Source of the DNA: Myxococcales bacterium
GTDB taxonomy: Bacteria > Myxococcota_A > Polyangia > Polyangiales > Polyangiaceae
Length of the DNA: 64,000 bases
Assembly (NCBI GenBank): GCA_903642325.1
Contig: CAHJWM010000007.1
Coordinates: forward strand, 62,001 to 126,000
Direction: 5' to 3'
The position numbers and the translations under genes were made by a program. Within the stretch, counting starts at the first letter, position 1, and the number at the start of each line of letters is the position of its first letter. A model generated the notes under the pieces. That model was not told the DNA's origin. It saw only the letters and a program-made list of their open reading frames with translations, and did not search any database. Shown here in pieces: positions 50,611 to 61,073 of the stretch.

Positions 50611-51069
50611 ATGCAGCTTCCGCTTGATGAGCTTCAAAGTCTGCTGAAAACGCTCGATGAGGGCGGCGCGTCAGAGTTCGAGTACGAAGACGAAAAGATT
50701 CGCTTGAAAGTCGCGATGGTACGCGGCCAGGCTTCCGCTTCGAATTCATCCGGAGGCTCGCCGTCTTCGACAGTTGCCGCCATGCCTGCGGTCTTCGCTG
50801 CGCCCGCCGCAGTAGCGGCGGACCCGAACGTGGTGTTCGTGACCTCGCCGTTTGTCGGGACTTTCTACCGCGCACCGTCGCCCGAGGCGGAAGACTTCGT
50901 GCCCGTGAACGGCTCGGTCAAGCAGGGTCAAACCCTGTGCATCATCGAAGCCATGAAACTGATGAACGAAATCGAGGCCGAATTCTCGGGCATCGTGCTC
51001 GAGGTGCTCGTAGAGAGCGGCAAGAGCGTCGAGTTCGGGCAGAAGCTATTCAAGATCAAGAAAAGCTGA
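50611..51069 (+). CDS. accB: Biotin carboxyl carrier protein of acetyl-CoA carboxylase
   Basis: 152 residues from ATG 50611; 22 extra upstream codons are open but read as noncoding. AccB carries the biotin that is carboxylated by AccC and then donates CO2 to acetyl-CoA, the first step of fatty-acid synthesis. The N-terminal helix '[17 protein letters not shown]' is typical. An Ala/Pro linker follows. The biotinyl domain (about 73-152) has '[22 protein letters not shown]' and the biotinylation motif 'EAMKLMNEI' with Lys116. accC starts 16 bases downstream. Biotin for this enzyme would come from the pathway that includes BioA. Confidence 0.95.
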   Translation: MQLPLDELQSLLKTLDEGGASEFEYEDEKIRLKVAMVRGQASASNSSGGSPSSTVAAMPAVFAAPAAVAADPNVVFVTSPFVGTFYRAPSPEAEDFVPVNGSVKQGQTLCIIEAMKLMNEIEAEFSGIVLEVLVESGKSVEFGQKLFKIKKS

Positions 51070-51085
51070 GAAGCGCGACGCCACG

Positions 51086-52441
51086 ATGTTCAGAAAAGTC
51101 TTGATCGCCAATCGCGGTGAGATCGCGATCCGCGTAATTCGCGCCTGTCGAGAGCTCGGCATAGCGACCGTAGCCGTTCACTCCGAGGCGGACGCGCACG
51201 CGCTCCACGTGCGCTTTGCAGACGAAGCGGTGTGCATTGGCCCACCGGCGGCGTCGCTCAGCTACCTCAATATTCCGGCCATCATCAGCGCCGCCGAGAT
51301 CACGGCGGCGGACGCCATTCATCCCGGGTACGGCTTTCTGTCCGAAAGCACCAAGTTCGCACAGGTCGTCGAACAGTGCGGGCTGAACTTCATCGGTCCA
51401 TCGTCCGAGTCCATGTCTCAATGGGGAGACAAGCTGCGCGCGCGCGACGCAGCCATGAGATTCGGATTGCCGCTTTTGCCCGGCAGCACGGCGTTGACCA
51501 GCTTCGAGCACGCCGAATCCGAGGCCAAACGCGTCGGTTACCCCGTGATGATCAAAGCGCGCGGGGGCGGGGGAGGCCGCGGCATGCGCGTCGTGCGATC
51601 TCAGGCGGAGGTCCGCCGGGCCTTCGAGTCGGCCACGGCCGAGGCCATGAACGCGTTCAAAAATCCAGAGCTGTACCTCGAGCGCTTCGTGGAACGCCCG
51701 CGGCACATCGAGTTTCAAGCGCTCGCCGACAAACACGGCGGGGTGTGGACGTTGGGCGAGCGTGAATGCTCGCTGCAGCGCAAAAATCAGAAGCTCGTCG
51801 AAGAGTCGCCCAGCCCCAACATGGACGACGACCTCCGCGCGACGATGAGCGAGGTGATTCGCAAAGCAATCCGGGAGACCGGCTACACCTCGCTCGGCAC
51901 GCTCGAATTTCTGATGGACGAGGACAAATCCTTGTATTTCATGGAAATGAACACGCGCGTTCAGGTCGAGCACCCGGTGACGGAAATGGTGACCGGCGTC
52001 GACTTGGTGGTCGAGCAAATACGCGCCGCCGCCGGCGAGAAACTGACGCTGCCCGACACCAGTCTGTGGAGATTGCGTGGCCATGCCATCGAGTGCCGGA
52101 TCATGGCTGAAGACCCGCGTACGTTCGCGCCCTGGCCTGGGAAGATCCTGGAATATCATCCACCCGGCGGAGCGGGAGTCCGCGTCGATTCGGGTGTGTT
52201 CGGCGGTTGGACCGTGCCCCCGCATTACGATTCGTTACTCGCCAAAGTCATCGTGCACGCGCCGACGCGCGAACAAGCATTGACGCGAATGCTGCGCGCC
52301 CTCGACGAGTACATAATCAGTGGCATTCGTACCAACATCGACCTTCACAAGCAGCTGCTCCGCTTGCCCGAAGTGATGGAAGGCAGGATGACTACTCGCA
52401 CCGTCGAAGAATTCATGGCATCGCGCGCCAACGCCAATTGA
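51086..52441 (+). CDS. accC: Biotin carboxylase subunit of acetyl-CoA carboxylase
   Basis: 451 residues, the normal length. The N-terminal 'MFRKVLIANRGEIAIRVIRA' and 'HPGYGFLSES' are diagnostic. The ATP-grasp domain has 'VMIKARGGGGGRGMRVV' and 'LYLERFVERPRHIEFQALAD', and the C-terminal region has 'FMEMNTRVQVEHPVTEMVTG'. It uses ATP and bicarbonate to carboxylate biotin on AccB. It forms an operon with accB. The carboxyltransferase genes accA and accD are not in the window. Confidence 0.97.
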   Translation: MFRKVLIANRGEIAIRVIRACRELGIATVAVHSEADAHALHVRFADEAVCIGPPAASLSYLNIPAIISAAEITAADAIHPGYGFLSESTKFAQVVEQCGLNFIGPSSESMSQWGDKLRARDAAMRFGLPLLPGSTALTSFEHAESEAKRVGYPVMIKARGGGGGRGMRVVRSQAEVRRAFESATAEAMNAFKNPELYLERFVERPRHIEFQALADKHGGVWTLGERECSLQRKNQKLVEESPSPNMDDDLRATMSEVIRKAIRETGYTSLGTLEFLMDEDKSLYFMEMNTRVQVEHPVTEMVTGVDLVVEQIRAAAGEKLTLPDTSLWRLRGHAIECRIMAEDPRTFAPWPGKILEYHPPGGAGVRVDSGVFGGWTVPPHYDSLLAKVIVHAPTREQALTRMLRALDEYIISGIRTNIDLHKQLLRLPEVMEGRMTTRTVEEFMASRANAN

Positions 52442-52544
52442 GCCTAAGCAGAGCACTCTCACATCGACGCGCTGGCGCCGGGGGGTGCAAAGAGGCTACG
52501 CGCGCAGACGCACCGGCCTTCACCGAACCTGGGTCACGGCGCGG

Positions 52545-53351
52545 TCACGGGCGAGCGCGGTTCGTAGCGGCCTTTCGCCCGACGTTCTCGGCTCGAAAAG
52601 CCGAGGGGCACTCGGCGTTCACCGGGCAGGCCGCGCAGGCTGGCTTACGCGCCGCGCAAATCCTTCGACCATGAAAAATCAACGTATGTGAGAGCATGTC
52701 CCAGTCGCGCGCGGGAAACAGCGCCATGAGGTCGCGCTCGATGTCCGCGGGCTCACGCTGCTTCGTCCAGCCCAAGCGCTGGCTTATACGTTGCACATGC
52801 GTGTCGACCACCACGCCTTCCGGCGTTCCGAAGGCCACGCCGAGCACGACGTTTGCGGTTTTGCGTCCAACACCGGGCAACCGGATCAGCTCGTCCAGCG
52901 TGCGGGGCACCTCGCCCCCATGTTCGGTGAGCAGGCGCTGACATAGCCCAATCACGTTCCTGGTCTTCTGCCGGTACATTCCGACCTTGCTCAGCACGAG
53001 CTCGACCTGAGACGGCTCGGAGTTGGCGAGAGCCATCGGAGTCGGCCAACGCTCGAACAGCTCGGGAGTGATTTTATTGACCATCACGTCGGTGCTTTGC
53101 GCCGACAGCACCGTGGCCAGGATCAACTGAAACGCGCTTTTATGATTCAGCTCGCAATGTGCATCGCTATGCCGAGCCCGCAGCTTGTCGTAGGTGACGG
53201 CGACCTGCGCGGGGTCGAGGCGCGGTCTGCGTTGCGGCCGCGACTTTTTAGCGGGCGCGCGTTTAGCGGCGGCGGGCTTGGCGGTCGCCCGGGATAGCGT
53301 TTTGACTGACGCCCGTATTACTCGCCGCTCAGGCGTCTTCTTCGCCGCCAT
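52545..53351 (-). CDS. nth: Endonuclease III (Nth)
   Basis: 268 residues, longer than the usual 210 because of a basic N-terminal tail of about 50 residues rich in Ala, Lys, Arg and Pro ('AKPAAAKRAPAKKSRPQRRP'). Nth is a base-excision glycosylase/AP lyase for oxidised pyrimidines. The helix-hairpin-helix with the catalytic Lys is 'LIRLPGVGRKTANVVLG', the catalytic Asp is in 'VVDTHVQRISQRLGW' and the [4Fe-4S] cluster motif is C-x6-C-x2-C-x5-C ('CAARKPACAACPVNAEC'). The start overlaps the gyrA stop by 23 bases, so it may be co-transcribed with gyrA. A start at a later codon would remove the tail but no strong alternative is visible. Confidence 0.93.
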   Translation of the reverse strand: MAAKKTPERRVIRASVKTLSRATAKPAAAKRAPAKKSRPQRRPRLDPAQVAVTYDKLRARHSDAHCELNHKSAFQLILATVLSAQSTDVMVNKITPELFERWPTPMALANSEPSQVELVLSKVGMYRQKTRNVIGLCQRLLTEHGGEVPRTLDELIRLPGVGRKTANVVLGVAFGTPEGVVVDTHVQRISQRLGWTKQREPADIERDLMALFPARDWDMLSHTLIFHGRRICAARKPACAACPVNAECPSAFRAENVGRKAATNRARP

Positions 53352-56028
53352 CGCCCGTATCTTCCGTATCGTTCAGAAGCGTGTTGGCGGGGGACGTCCC
53401 GCCGCTGTCAGACTCTCCGCTAGCGGGCGGCACACTGTCACGAGGCCCCCGACTGCCGCCTTCTTCGAGCGGTTCGTCGCCTTCGGCTTCTAGCGCTGCG
53501 CCATCGCGGCTTTCGCCGATTGGCTCGATGGCGACCACACGCTCGTCCTCGCCGACGCTCATCAGCTTGACACCCTGAGCGTTGCGGCCAGTTTCGCGAA
53601 TGCCTTCGATGGGCGTTCGAATGGTCTGCCCGCGATCGGTGATCAGCATCACCTCGTCCTCTGGTTTCACCATCGCGATTCCCACGACCGGTCCGTTGCG
53701 GTCACTACAATCGATCAAAATGATGCCTTTGCCGCCGCGGTTTTGGCTGCGAAACTCGTCGATAGGCGTGCGCTTACCGTAGCCGCGCTCGCATACCGCG
53801 AGCACGAATTTGCGTTCCGCCTCCGTACGCGCCAAGCCAACGACCTCGTCGGTGGGCTCGAGCTCGATCGCCTTCACGCCGGCGGTGTTTCGGCCCATGG
53901 CGCGCACCTGTTGCTCGTCGAATCGAATGCTCTGACCGAGCTTCGTGGCTACGAAAAACTCGGCGGTGCCGTCGGTGACGATGGCGGTAAAAAGCTGGTC
54001 GTCGTCGGCGATTTTGACACCGATGATGCCCTTGTCGCGAAAATTTTCGTACTCCAAGAGCTCGGTCTTCTTGATCTGACCGCCGCGCGTGATGGTCGTT
54101 ACGTATTGGCCGGCTTCGACCTTGTTGACGGGCGTAATGGCCGCGATCTTTTCATCGCCTTCCATCTCGATGAAGTTCACGATCGCGCGGCCCTTGGCGC
54201 CGCGCGCGGCTTGCGGAACCTCGTACACCTTCTTTACGTAAACCTTGCCGCGGCTGGAAAAGAAAAATACCAAGCTGTGTGTCGAGGCAATGAACAGCTG
54301 GTTCAGGAAATCGTCGTCGCGGGCCTCCATGCCCTTGTTGCCCTTGCCGCCGCGCTTCTGCGCTCGGTACGTCGACACCGGAGTGCGCTTGATATAACCG
54401 GAGTGAGAAATGGTGACGACCATGTCCTCTTCTTGGATCAGGTCTTCGATCTGAATCTCGGCTTCGTTGTCGATGATCTCGGTTCGGCGCTTTTCGCCGT
54501 GCTTGGTCTTGACCTCTTCCAGCTCCTTGACGATGACCTGCATCAACAAGTGCTCTTCGGCCAAAATTGCGCGCAGGCCCGAGATTTGATCGGATAGCGT
54601 GCCGTACTCGGCGGCCAGCTTGTCTTGTTCGAGCCCCGTCAGGCGAGCCAAACGCATGTCGAGGATGGCCTTGGCCTGACGTTCGCTGAGTCGATAATCG
54701 TGCACGCGCGCCGCGGCCTCGACCTCTGCATCCGGGCGCCCGGCGCGCCGCACGAAGGCTTCCAGCCCTTTCAGCGGTAACGCCATCAAGCGCGCTTGCG
54801 CTTGTTCTGGATCGGGAGATTCGCGAATGGTCCGGATCACCAGATCGACCTCCGTGATGGCCATGCCCAAGCCTTCGACGAGCTCGCGCTGACCCTCCGC
54901 TCGAGTCATCTCGAAGCGCGTCCGCCGGCTGATCACTTCGCGGCGGTGCTCCACGAACCGCTCCAGGGTCTGCTTCAGGTCGAGCACCTCTGGCCGCGAG
55001 TCGACAATCGACAGATTGATGATGCCGAAGGACGACTGCATGTCGGTCAACCGATAAAGCTGATTCAACACCACTTGGGGGAACACGTCTTTCTTGAGCT
55101 CGAGCACTAGGCGCATTCCATCCCGGTCGCTCTCGTCTCTCGCTTCCTTGATGCCTTCGATGCGCTTGTCGCGCATCAGCTCGCCGATCTTGGCGTGGAG
55201 CCGGGCTTTGTTCACCTGATAAGGGATCTCGGTGACGACGATTTGCTCGCGATCATTCGAGCCCATCACCTTTTCGATCTCCACGCGCGCGCGCATGACG
55301 ATGGACCCGCGACCGGTTTTGTAAGCTTGGTAAATGCCAGAGCGGCCGTAGATCATGCCGGCGGTCGGAAAATCCGGCCCCCTGACATCCAGCATCAAAT
55401 CCTCGATGGAGGAGGCGGGCGCGTTGATCAGCCGAATCGTAGCGTCGATGACTTCCGCCAGGTTGTGCGGCGGAATGTTGGTCGCCATGCCGACAGCGAT
55501 GCCGCCCGAGCCATTCACGAGCAGATTGGGATAGCGAGCCGGGAGCACCGTAGGCTCTTCGCCGGACTCGTCGAAGCTGGGCGTGAAGTCGACGGTCTCC
55601 TTTTCGATGTCCGCGAGCAGCTCCATCGCGATGCGGGCTAACCGGCACTCGGTATATCGGTAGGCCGCGGCGGGGTCACCGTCGACGGAGCCGAAGTTGC
55701 CTTGGCCGTCGATCAACATGTGGCGCATCGAAAAACTTTGCGCCATGCGCACGAGCGCGTCGTAAACGCTGGCATCCCCGTGCGGGTGATAATTGCCCAA
55801 CACCTGACCCACGACCTTCGCGCATTTGCTGTACGAACCGCCGGGCGACAAGTTCAGATCACGCATCGCGAACAGGATGCGGCGGTGCACGGGCTTCAAG
55901 CCGTCACGCACGTCGGGGATGGCTCGCCCGATGATGACGCTCATCGCGTAATCCAGGTACGAGGTCCGCATCTCGTCCTGAATCCCGATTGGATGTTCCT
56001 GCGGATTACTCGAGCTTTCGTTTTCCAA
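53329..56028 (-). CDS. gyrA: DNA gyrase subunit A
   Basis: 899 residues from a TTG start preceded by GGAG five bases upstream. GyrA breaks and rejoins DNA in the gyrase that introduces negative supercoils. The catalytic Tyr125 is in '[13 protein letters not shown]'. The quinolone region is '[18 protein letters not shown]' (80-97): the residue matching E. coli Ser83 is Ala86, and Asp87 is Asp90. The C-terminal beta-pinwheel has the GyrA-box 'QKRGGKG', needed for DNA wrapping and identifying this as GyrA, not ParC. A second box-like 'QNRGGKG' occurs later. The tail is long and acidic. gyrB is not in the window. Confidence 0.95.
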   Translation of the reverse strand: MENESSSNPQEHPIGIQDEMRTSYLDYAMSVIIGRAIPDVRDGLKPVHRRILFAMRDLNLSPGGSYSKCAKVVGQVLGNYHPHGDASVYDALVRMAQSFSMRHMLIDGQGNFGSVDGDPAAAYRYTECRLARIAMELLADIEKETVDFTPSFDESGEEPTVLPARYPNLLVNGSGGIAVGMATNIPPHNLAEVIDATIRLINAPASSIEDLMLDVRGPDFPTAGMIYGRSGIYQAYKTGRGSIVMRARVEIEKVMGSNDREQIVVTEIPYQVNKARLHAKIGELMRDKRIEGIKEARDESDRDGMRLVLELKKDVFPQVVLNQLYRLTDMQSSFGIINLSIVDSRPEVLDLKQTLERFVEHRREVISRRTRFEMTRAEGQRELVEGLGMAITEVDLVIRTIRESPDPEQAQARLMALPLKGLEAFVRRAGRPDAEVEAAARVHDYRLSERQAKAILDMRLARLTGLEQDKLAAEYGTLSDQISGLRAILAEEHLLMQVIVKELEEVKTKHGEKRRTEIIDNEAEIQIEDLIQEEDMVVTISHSGYIKRTPVSTYRAQKRGGKGNKGMEARDDDFLNQLFIASTHSLVFFFSSRGKVYVKKVYEVPQAARGAKGRAIVNFIEMEGDEKIAAITPVNKVEAGQYVTTITRGGQIKKTELLEYENFRDKGIIGVKIADDDQLFTAIVTDGTAEFFVATKLGQSIRFDEQQVRAMGRNTAGVKAIELEPTDEVVGLARTEAERKFVLAVCERGYGKRTPIDEFRSQNRGGKGIILIDCSDRNGPVVGIAMVKPEDEVMLITDRGQTIRTPIEGIRETGRNAQGVKLMSVGEDERVVAIEPIGESRDGAALEAEGDEPLEEGGSRGPRDSVPPASGESDSGGTSPANTLLNDTEDTGDGGEEDA

Positions 56029-56033
56029 GTTAG

Positions 56034-56037
56034 CTCC
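56034..56037 (-). promoter_or_regulatory. Ribosome-binding site supporting the TTG start of gyrA
   Basis: On the minus strand GGAG lies five bases upstream of the TTG at 56028-56026, near-ideal spacing. It supports TTG as the real start even though it is a rare codon. Confidence 0.6.
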
Positions 56038-56277
56038 GAAGTAGCGCGGGAATGTTCCGGTTACAAGCGCTCACCAGGTAGCGAAATGAACTGTGTTTCT
56101 GTATTGATTCCAGCGGTTTATGCGTACCCAGAGAGGCCGTATCGGCGCGCGTTCATAGCGCCATCGCAGCGCGCGCAAGCACCGAGTCAGCCGGTCACAC
56201 GCGGCGCCAGGCAACGAGTGCTTACTCGCATCGTCTCGCCCGGCGTAAGTTTCGGGTTCTGCGGACCGCGGGCGGTT

Positions 56278-58920
56278 TTAGAAGAAGTTTCCGATCGTAA
56301 ACTCGAACACGCTCTTCTCTTCGAACGGGAGCGGGCGGAACGGAAAGCCCCATTCGAAGCGCAGTGGGCCGAGCGGAGAAAACCAGCGAATGCCGAACCC
56401 GTAGGAAGTCCGGAGCCGCGCGAGGCTGCTTATCCCGTCGAAGCATGGGCTCACGACTTGATATTGAATTGCTACACCGCCCGCCTTGCAGTAATTGTTC
56501 TCCAGGTTCCAGGCGTTGCCGGCGTCGGTGAAGAGCACGCCGCGAACTCCGACCGATTCCACGATCGGAAATTCGAGCTCCAGGTTTTGGAAATACTCGA
56601 GGTTTCCGCCGATCAGCGCGCCATTGGCGATGGGAGAGCTGTTAGGATCGGTGGTTTGGGTAAGGCCAACGCGGGGACCCACGGTGCGGAAGCGAAACCC
56701 ACGCACATCGAGGATGCCGCCCAAGAAGAAGCGCGCGAAAATCGGCACACCTTCGCTGGACGGGCTCGTGACGTGGCCGGCCTCCATGTTCAGCTTCAGC
56801 ACGAAGCCCGCGCCAATAGGGTAATAAAAGCGGCCAATGAAGCGGTGCTTGAGGAATCTGTTTTCGGATCCGAGGGCCGACGCGGCAAGCTCGGTCGAGC
56901 CATACAGATAGACGCCACTGGTCGGGAACAGTCGGTTGTCGCGCGTGTCGAGCGTCAGCGCGGGACGCAGGCTGGAGGTAAAACCGTCGTTGAAAAGATT
57001 CGCGAGCGGCAGCCGGGTAAACACGCTCACGGCGCTGCTCGTGCCGAGCAGCGTCGACGTCGTCTGCGTCGATACGCGGTCGACCTCTGCCGTGTAGGTG
57101 AGGGAAGCGTTCAGCTCGGGTTCGATCAGCGGATAGCCGAAGGTGAGGCCGCCGCCGCGGCTGGACTGCGAGAAGTCGTTGTAGACCCGCAGCTGGTCGT
57201 ACAAATCCAAGCTGGTATTGAACAGACTGTCGAGGAAGTACGGCTCGAACAAGCGCACGCTCACCAGCTGCCGCAGGCTAGAGACCTGTGCCTGGAGGGA
57301 AAGGCTTTGGCCGTTGCCGAATAAGTTCGCCTGTTGAACTTGAGCGGTCGCAATGAAATTTTCGATGCTGGAAAAGCCCGCGCCGACCTGGAACGTGCCA
57401 GTCGGCTTCTCGCTCACCTCGATGTACACCGTCATTCTGTCCGGCGCCGAGCCAGCTTCGGTCGAAACGTCGACGCGCTCGAAGTAACCGAGGGCGGTGA
57501 TGCGCCGCTTGGAGCGTTCGAGCTTCGTCTCGCTGAACAGGTCGCCTTCGGCGACCTCCAGCTCCCGACGGATGACCTTGTCACGGGTCTTGGAATTGCC
57601 GCGGATTTCGATACGCTCGAAATGCACGAGCGGACCGCGCTCGACCGGCACCGTTACGTCCACCTCGTGTGTGGTGGGGTCGAGCTGAGTGGCGGGGTTC
57701 GCCTCCACGTTTGCGTAGCCGTGATCCCGGTATAGCGTGCGAATGCTCTGCAGGTCGTCGAGCAGCTCGGCGCGATTGAAATAATCCCCGGCCTCGGCGC
57801 GCACCATCATGCGAAGATTACGGCGTCCGCCGATTGGCTCGACTTCGGTCCCGTTCGCGCCCTTTTCGTACACGCGCAGCTGGCGGATCTTGTAACGCGG
57901 GCCCTCATCGATCGTGATCGAGACTTCGATGCCGTTGCGGTCTGGAGTCAGCATGATGCGTGGCGTGCTGATCGAGACGGAGAGGTAGCCGCGGTCGTAG
58001 TACATTGCGCTCAAAACGGCGATATCGCGTTCGAACGCATCTTGGCGAAACGGCCCCCCCGAGCCGAAGGCGAAGAACCCGGCATTGCCGGTGAGCATCA
58101 ACGATCGGAGCTCCTCGCTCTCGATGTGCTCGTTGCCGATGAAAGTGATGCGTCGGACACTTACCTGGCCGTGCTCGGTGATCTTGAACTTGACCTCCAC
58201 CTCGTTGTTCTTCTGCGGCACCACCTCGTTCTGGACCTCCGCGAGGAAGTAGCCCTTCTCCGCGTACATATCGCGGATTTTCTGGACGGTGCGGCGTACC
58301 GCCGGCAAGCTGAGGATGGTGTTCGCCTTGAGCTCGATGCCCTCGTTCAGGTCGTCTTTCGAGATGTCCTCGTTGCCTTCGAAGGTGATGGTGGCGATGC
58401 TTGGCCGCTCACGCACGACGAAGCGTAACTCCACGCCTTCGTCGTGGCGGTCCAAGTCGACCTCGATGTCGTCGAAGAAGCCCGAGTTCCAAAGCTCGCG
58501 AACGTCCTGCGTCAACGTCTCGGGCTTGAACCGTTGTCCGACGCGTTCACGGATGTAGGTGAGCACGTCCTCGGGCGTCACGCGGCGATTGCCGGTGACT
58601 TGGATCCGCTGCAGTGGGAGATCCCGCGCCAGCTCCGCCTCGCCTGGCGGCAGCGCCGCTCCTGCCGGCGGCTCGCTCGGCAGCTCTGCCGCGTCCGCTT
58701 CTTTTTCATTGGGCTCGCTCGGCGCGGCGCCGGGGGACGTTGCCGCCGCTGGCGGCGTAGCTCCGGCCGAAGCGCGGGTAGCGGAGGTGGCTTGCCGTAC
58801 TGGCCTCCCGGCAGCGGGGGCACCTTGGGCGAACGCAGCCGCCTCTGCTAGCAACGACAGCGCGAGAACGATGACGAAACGCGTCCACGCGTGGCAGCGG
58901 GCGGCAAGGATACGTTGCAT
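56278..58920 (-). CDS. bamA: Outer-membrane protein assembly factor BamA
   Basis: 880 residues from ATG 58920, chosen because a clear signal peptide follows (hydrophobic stretch 'FVIVLALSLLAEAAAFAQG'); 39 open codons upstream are rejected. After an Ala/Pro/Glu-rich spacer (40-105), five POTRA domains (about 110-520) are followed by a 16-strand barrel of the Omp85 family. The conserved loop-6 motif is 'DVRGFRF', and the protein ends with 'FTIGNFF', a typical C-terminal aromatic. BamA folds and inserts outer-membrane beta-barrel proteins. The spacer before POTRA1 is unusual. The setting is also odd: bamA lies between parE and gyrA instead of with lpx or skp genes. Confidence 0.95.
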   Translation of the reverse strand: MQRILAARCHAWTRFVIVLALSLLAEAAAFAQGAPAAGRPVRQATSATRASAGATPPAAATSPGAAPSEPNEKEADAAELPSEPPAGAALPPGEAELARDLPLQRIQVTGNRRVTPEDVLTYIRERVGQRFKPETLTQDVRELWNSGFFDDIEVDLDRHDEGVELRFVVRERPSIATITFEGNEDISKDDLNEGIELKANTILSLPAVRRTVQKIRDMYAEKGYFLAEVQNEVVPQKNNEVEVKFKITEHGQVSVRRITFIGNEHIESEELRSLMLTGNAGFFAFGSGGPFRQDAFERDIAVLSAMYYDRGYLSVSISTPRIMLTPDRNGIEVSITIDEGPRYKIRQLRVYEKGANGTEVEPIGGRRNLRMMVRAEAGDYFNRAELLDDLQSIRTLYRDHGYANVEANPATQLDPTTHEVDVTVPVERGPLVHFERIEIRGNSKTRDKVIRRELEVAEGDLFSETKLERSKRRITALGYFERVDVSTEAGSAPDRMTVYIEVSEKPTGTFQVGAGFSSIENFIATAQVQQANLFGNGQSLSLQAQVSSLRQLVSVRLFEPYFLDSLFNTSLDLYDQLRVYNDFSQSSRGGGLTFGYPLIEPELNASLTYTAEVDRVSTQTTSTLLGTSSAVSVFTRLPLANLFNDGFTSSLRPALTLDTRDNRLFPTSGVYLYGSTELAASALGSENRFLKHRFIGRFYYPIGAGFVLKLNMEAGHVTSPSSEGVPIFARFFLGGILDVRGFRFRTVGPRVGLTQTTDPNSSPIANGALIGGNLEYFQNLELEFPIVESVGVRGVLFTDAGNAWNLENNYCKAGGVAIQYQVVSPCFDGISSLARLRTSYGFGIRWFSPLGPLRFEWGFPFRPLPFEEKSVFEFTIGNFF

Positions 58921-59149
58921 TTGACCGTTCGAATCGAGCCTGCGGGTGCGTGCCAATGTCTGCTGCCGTAGTCTCGGGAGCGCCCGCGTAGCGCGGACCC
59001 AGGCTTGTCTCAAGCCGGACCGGAAAAAGCCAGGCAAAACCGTCCGAAAAAGTGATTTCTAGCAGAAACTGCGGCCTCCCAGTGTTGCGCTGGGCGCAGC
59101 GTGATGCCGGCACTCCCGCCTGCTGGCCGGATTGATCGACGACGGTGAT

Positions 59150-61063
59150 TCACACGTCGAGGTCGCCGACGCCCACGTCGTCGGCCCGATTCATGATGAA
59201 GTTGAAACGGGCCGCCGGATCCTTGCCCATCAGCTCGCTCACGATGCGATCGGTCTCCAGGGCATCCGCGATGCTTACGCGCAACATGCGCCGCGTGCGC
59301 GGATTCAACGTGGTGTCCCACAATGTTTTGGCCATCATTTCCCCCAGGCCTTTGAAGCGCGTGATGTCGGCTTTGGTGTTGCCTTTCTGCTTTTCTTTCA
59401 GCAAACGATCGCGGTCGGCGTCGTCGGCTGCCCAGTAGGTCTCTTTGCCGAGATCGATGCGGTAGAGCGGCGGCATGGCGATGAACACGCGCTCTTGGCG
59501 AATCAGCTCTGGCAAATGCCGGTACAGGAAGGTCAAGAGCAGGGTGGTGATGTGGTGCCCGTCCGAGTCCGCGTCTGCCAGCAGCACGACCCGCTGGTAG
59601 CGGAGCTTGGCTAGCTCGAAGTTCGCGCCGATTCCGCAGCCCAGGGCCGTGACCAAGTCCGCGAGCTCCTTGTTTTCGATCACCTTGCCGACACTCATGC
59701 CCTCGGTGTTCAGCACCTTGCCTCGGAGCGGCAGGATAGCCTGCGTATTTCTGTCGCGGCCTTGTTTGGCCGAGCCACCGGCGGAGTCCCCCTCGACGAT
59801 GAACAGCTCCGTGTTTTCGCGGTTGTGGGTCAGGCAGTCAGCGAGCTTCCCGGGCAGGGTCAGCCGGCCCCCGGTCGCACTCTTCCGAGACACGGCGTTC
59901 GATGCCGCTCGCGAAGCTTCACGTGCGCGCGCCGAGAGGATGATGCGCGCGACGATTTGTTCGGCCACCGTGCGGTTCGAATTGAGCCACTGCTCGAGCA
60001 CGGGGCGGACCGCCGCGTCGACCAAAGACTGCACCTCCGGGTTGTTCAGCCTATCCTTGGTTTGACCCTGAAACTGAGGCTCGGCCACGAACACGCTCAG
60101 CACCGCCGCCCAACCCTCCCGGATGTCTTCCGCAGTCAGGCTCACGCCGCGCGGCGCAAGATTGTGCGTCTCGATGTAATTGCGTACGGCCTTTGCCACC
60201 CCTGCGCGAAGGCCGTTTTCATGCGTGCCGCCGGAACCCGTGGGGATGCCGTTCACGTAGCTTTTCACGACCTCTTCAGTGGCTTCGGTCCACTGAAACA
60301 CGATCTCAAGCCGCAACTCGCCGTCTTTGTTGAGCACGAAGGGTACTTCGTGGGCGGGCTTGAAGTGGGCCTGGGCCAGGATCTTCTTCAGGTAATCGAG
60401 GATGCCGTCCTGATGGAAGAAAACGTCCTTCTTGCCGGTGGCCTCGTCCGTGAAGTTTACTTTCACGCCGCGATGCAAATAGCTGGCGATTTCCAGACGT
60501 TCACGGATCGTGTCCGAGTTGAAATCAGTCTTCGGAAAAACGGTCGGGTCCGGTCGGAAGAAGACCGTCGTCCCCGAGCCTTTGGCGGCTCCGAGCTTTT
60601 TCAGCTTGGACGTGACGACGCCACGACTGAACTCCATTTGCCATTCTGCACCGTCGCGCCTCACGGTCACTTGGACTTTGGACGAGAGTGCGTTGACCAC
60701 CGAAGCGCCTACGCCGTGCAGGCCGCCCGAAGTTTTATAGTTGTCGCCCTCGAATTTACCGCCCGCGTGGAGGGTCGAATACACGATCTCCAGCGCGGAT
60801 TTCTTGTGTATCGGGTGTAGGTCGACTGGAATGCCGCGTCCGTTGTCGCTCACTGTGACGGACTGCTTGTCCTTGTGCAGCGTCACGTTGATCTCGGTAG
60901 CGTGGCCGTTCATGGCCTCGTCCACGGAATTGTCGACGATCTCCCAAACCAAGTGATGCAGACCCGACGAGCCCACGCCGCCGATGTACATGCCAGGGCG
61001 CTTGCGCACGGGGTCGAGCCCCTCGAGTACCGTGATGTCTTTGGCCGTGTAGGTGGTCGCCAT
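59150..61063 (-). CDS. parE: Topoisomerase IV subunit B (ParE)
   Basis: 637 residues. The GHKL ATPase part has 'VRKRPGMYIGGVGSSGLHHL', 'EIVDNSVDEAMNG', 'VSDNGRGIPVD' and 'GGLHGVGASVVNALS'. The Toprim part has 'IVEGDSAGGSAKQGRDR' and 'LADADSDGHHITTLLL', and the C-terminal 'TRFKGLGEMMAKTLWDTT'. The short length and pairing with the parC gene 10 bases upstream make ParE more likely than GyrB, which is not distinguishable by motif alone. With ParC it unlinks daughter chromosomes. It is followed by bamA after about 230 bases. Confidence 0.9.
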   Translation of the reverse strand: MATTYTAKDITVLEGLDPVRKRPGMYIGGVGSSGLHHLVWEIVDNSVDEAMNGHATEINVTLHKDKQSVTVSDNGRGIPVDLHPIHKKSALEIVYSTLHAGGKFEGDNYKTSGGLHGVGASVVNALSSKVQVTVRRDGAEWQMEFSRGVVTSKLKKLGAAKGSGTTVFFRPDPTVFPKTDFNSDTIRERLEIASYLHRGVKVNFTDEATGKKDVFFHQDGILDYLKKILAQAHFKPAHEVPFVLNKDGELRLEIVFQWTEATEEVVKSYVNGIPTGSGGTHENGLRAGVAKAVRNYIETHNLAPRGVSLTAEDIREGWAAVLSVFVAEPQFQGQTKDRLNNPEVQSLVDAAVRPVLEQWLNSNRTVAEQIVARIILSARAREASRAASNAVSRKSATGGRLTLPGKLADCLTHNRENTELFIVEGDSAGGSAKQGRDRNTQAILPLRGKVLNTEGMSVGKVIENKELADLVTALGCGIGANFELAKLRYQRVVLLADADSDGHHITTLLLTFLYRHLPELIRQERVFIAMPPLYRIDLGKETYWAADDADRDRLLKEKQKGNTKADITRFKGLGEMMAKTLWDTTLNPRTRRMLRVSIADALETDRIVSELMGKDPAARFNFIMNRADDVGVGDLDV

Positions 61064-61073
61064 GGTGCTCGGA

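Noticed and set aside
53743-54597. Plus-strand open frame of about 280 codons opposite gyrA
   Set aside because: It mirrors the GyrA coding frame; composition and lack of homology indicate a shadow.
55702-57324. Long plus-strand open frame opposite bamA and the start of gyrA
   Set aside because: It is antisense to two well-supported genes and its translation has no recognisable domain; long antisense frames are common in GC-rich genomes.
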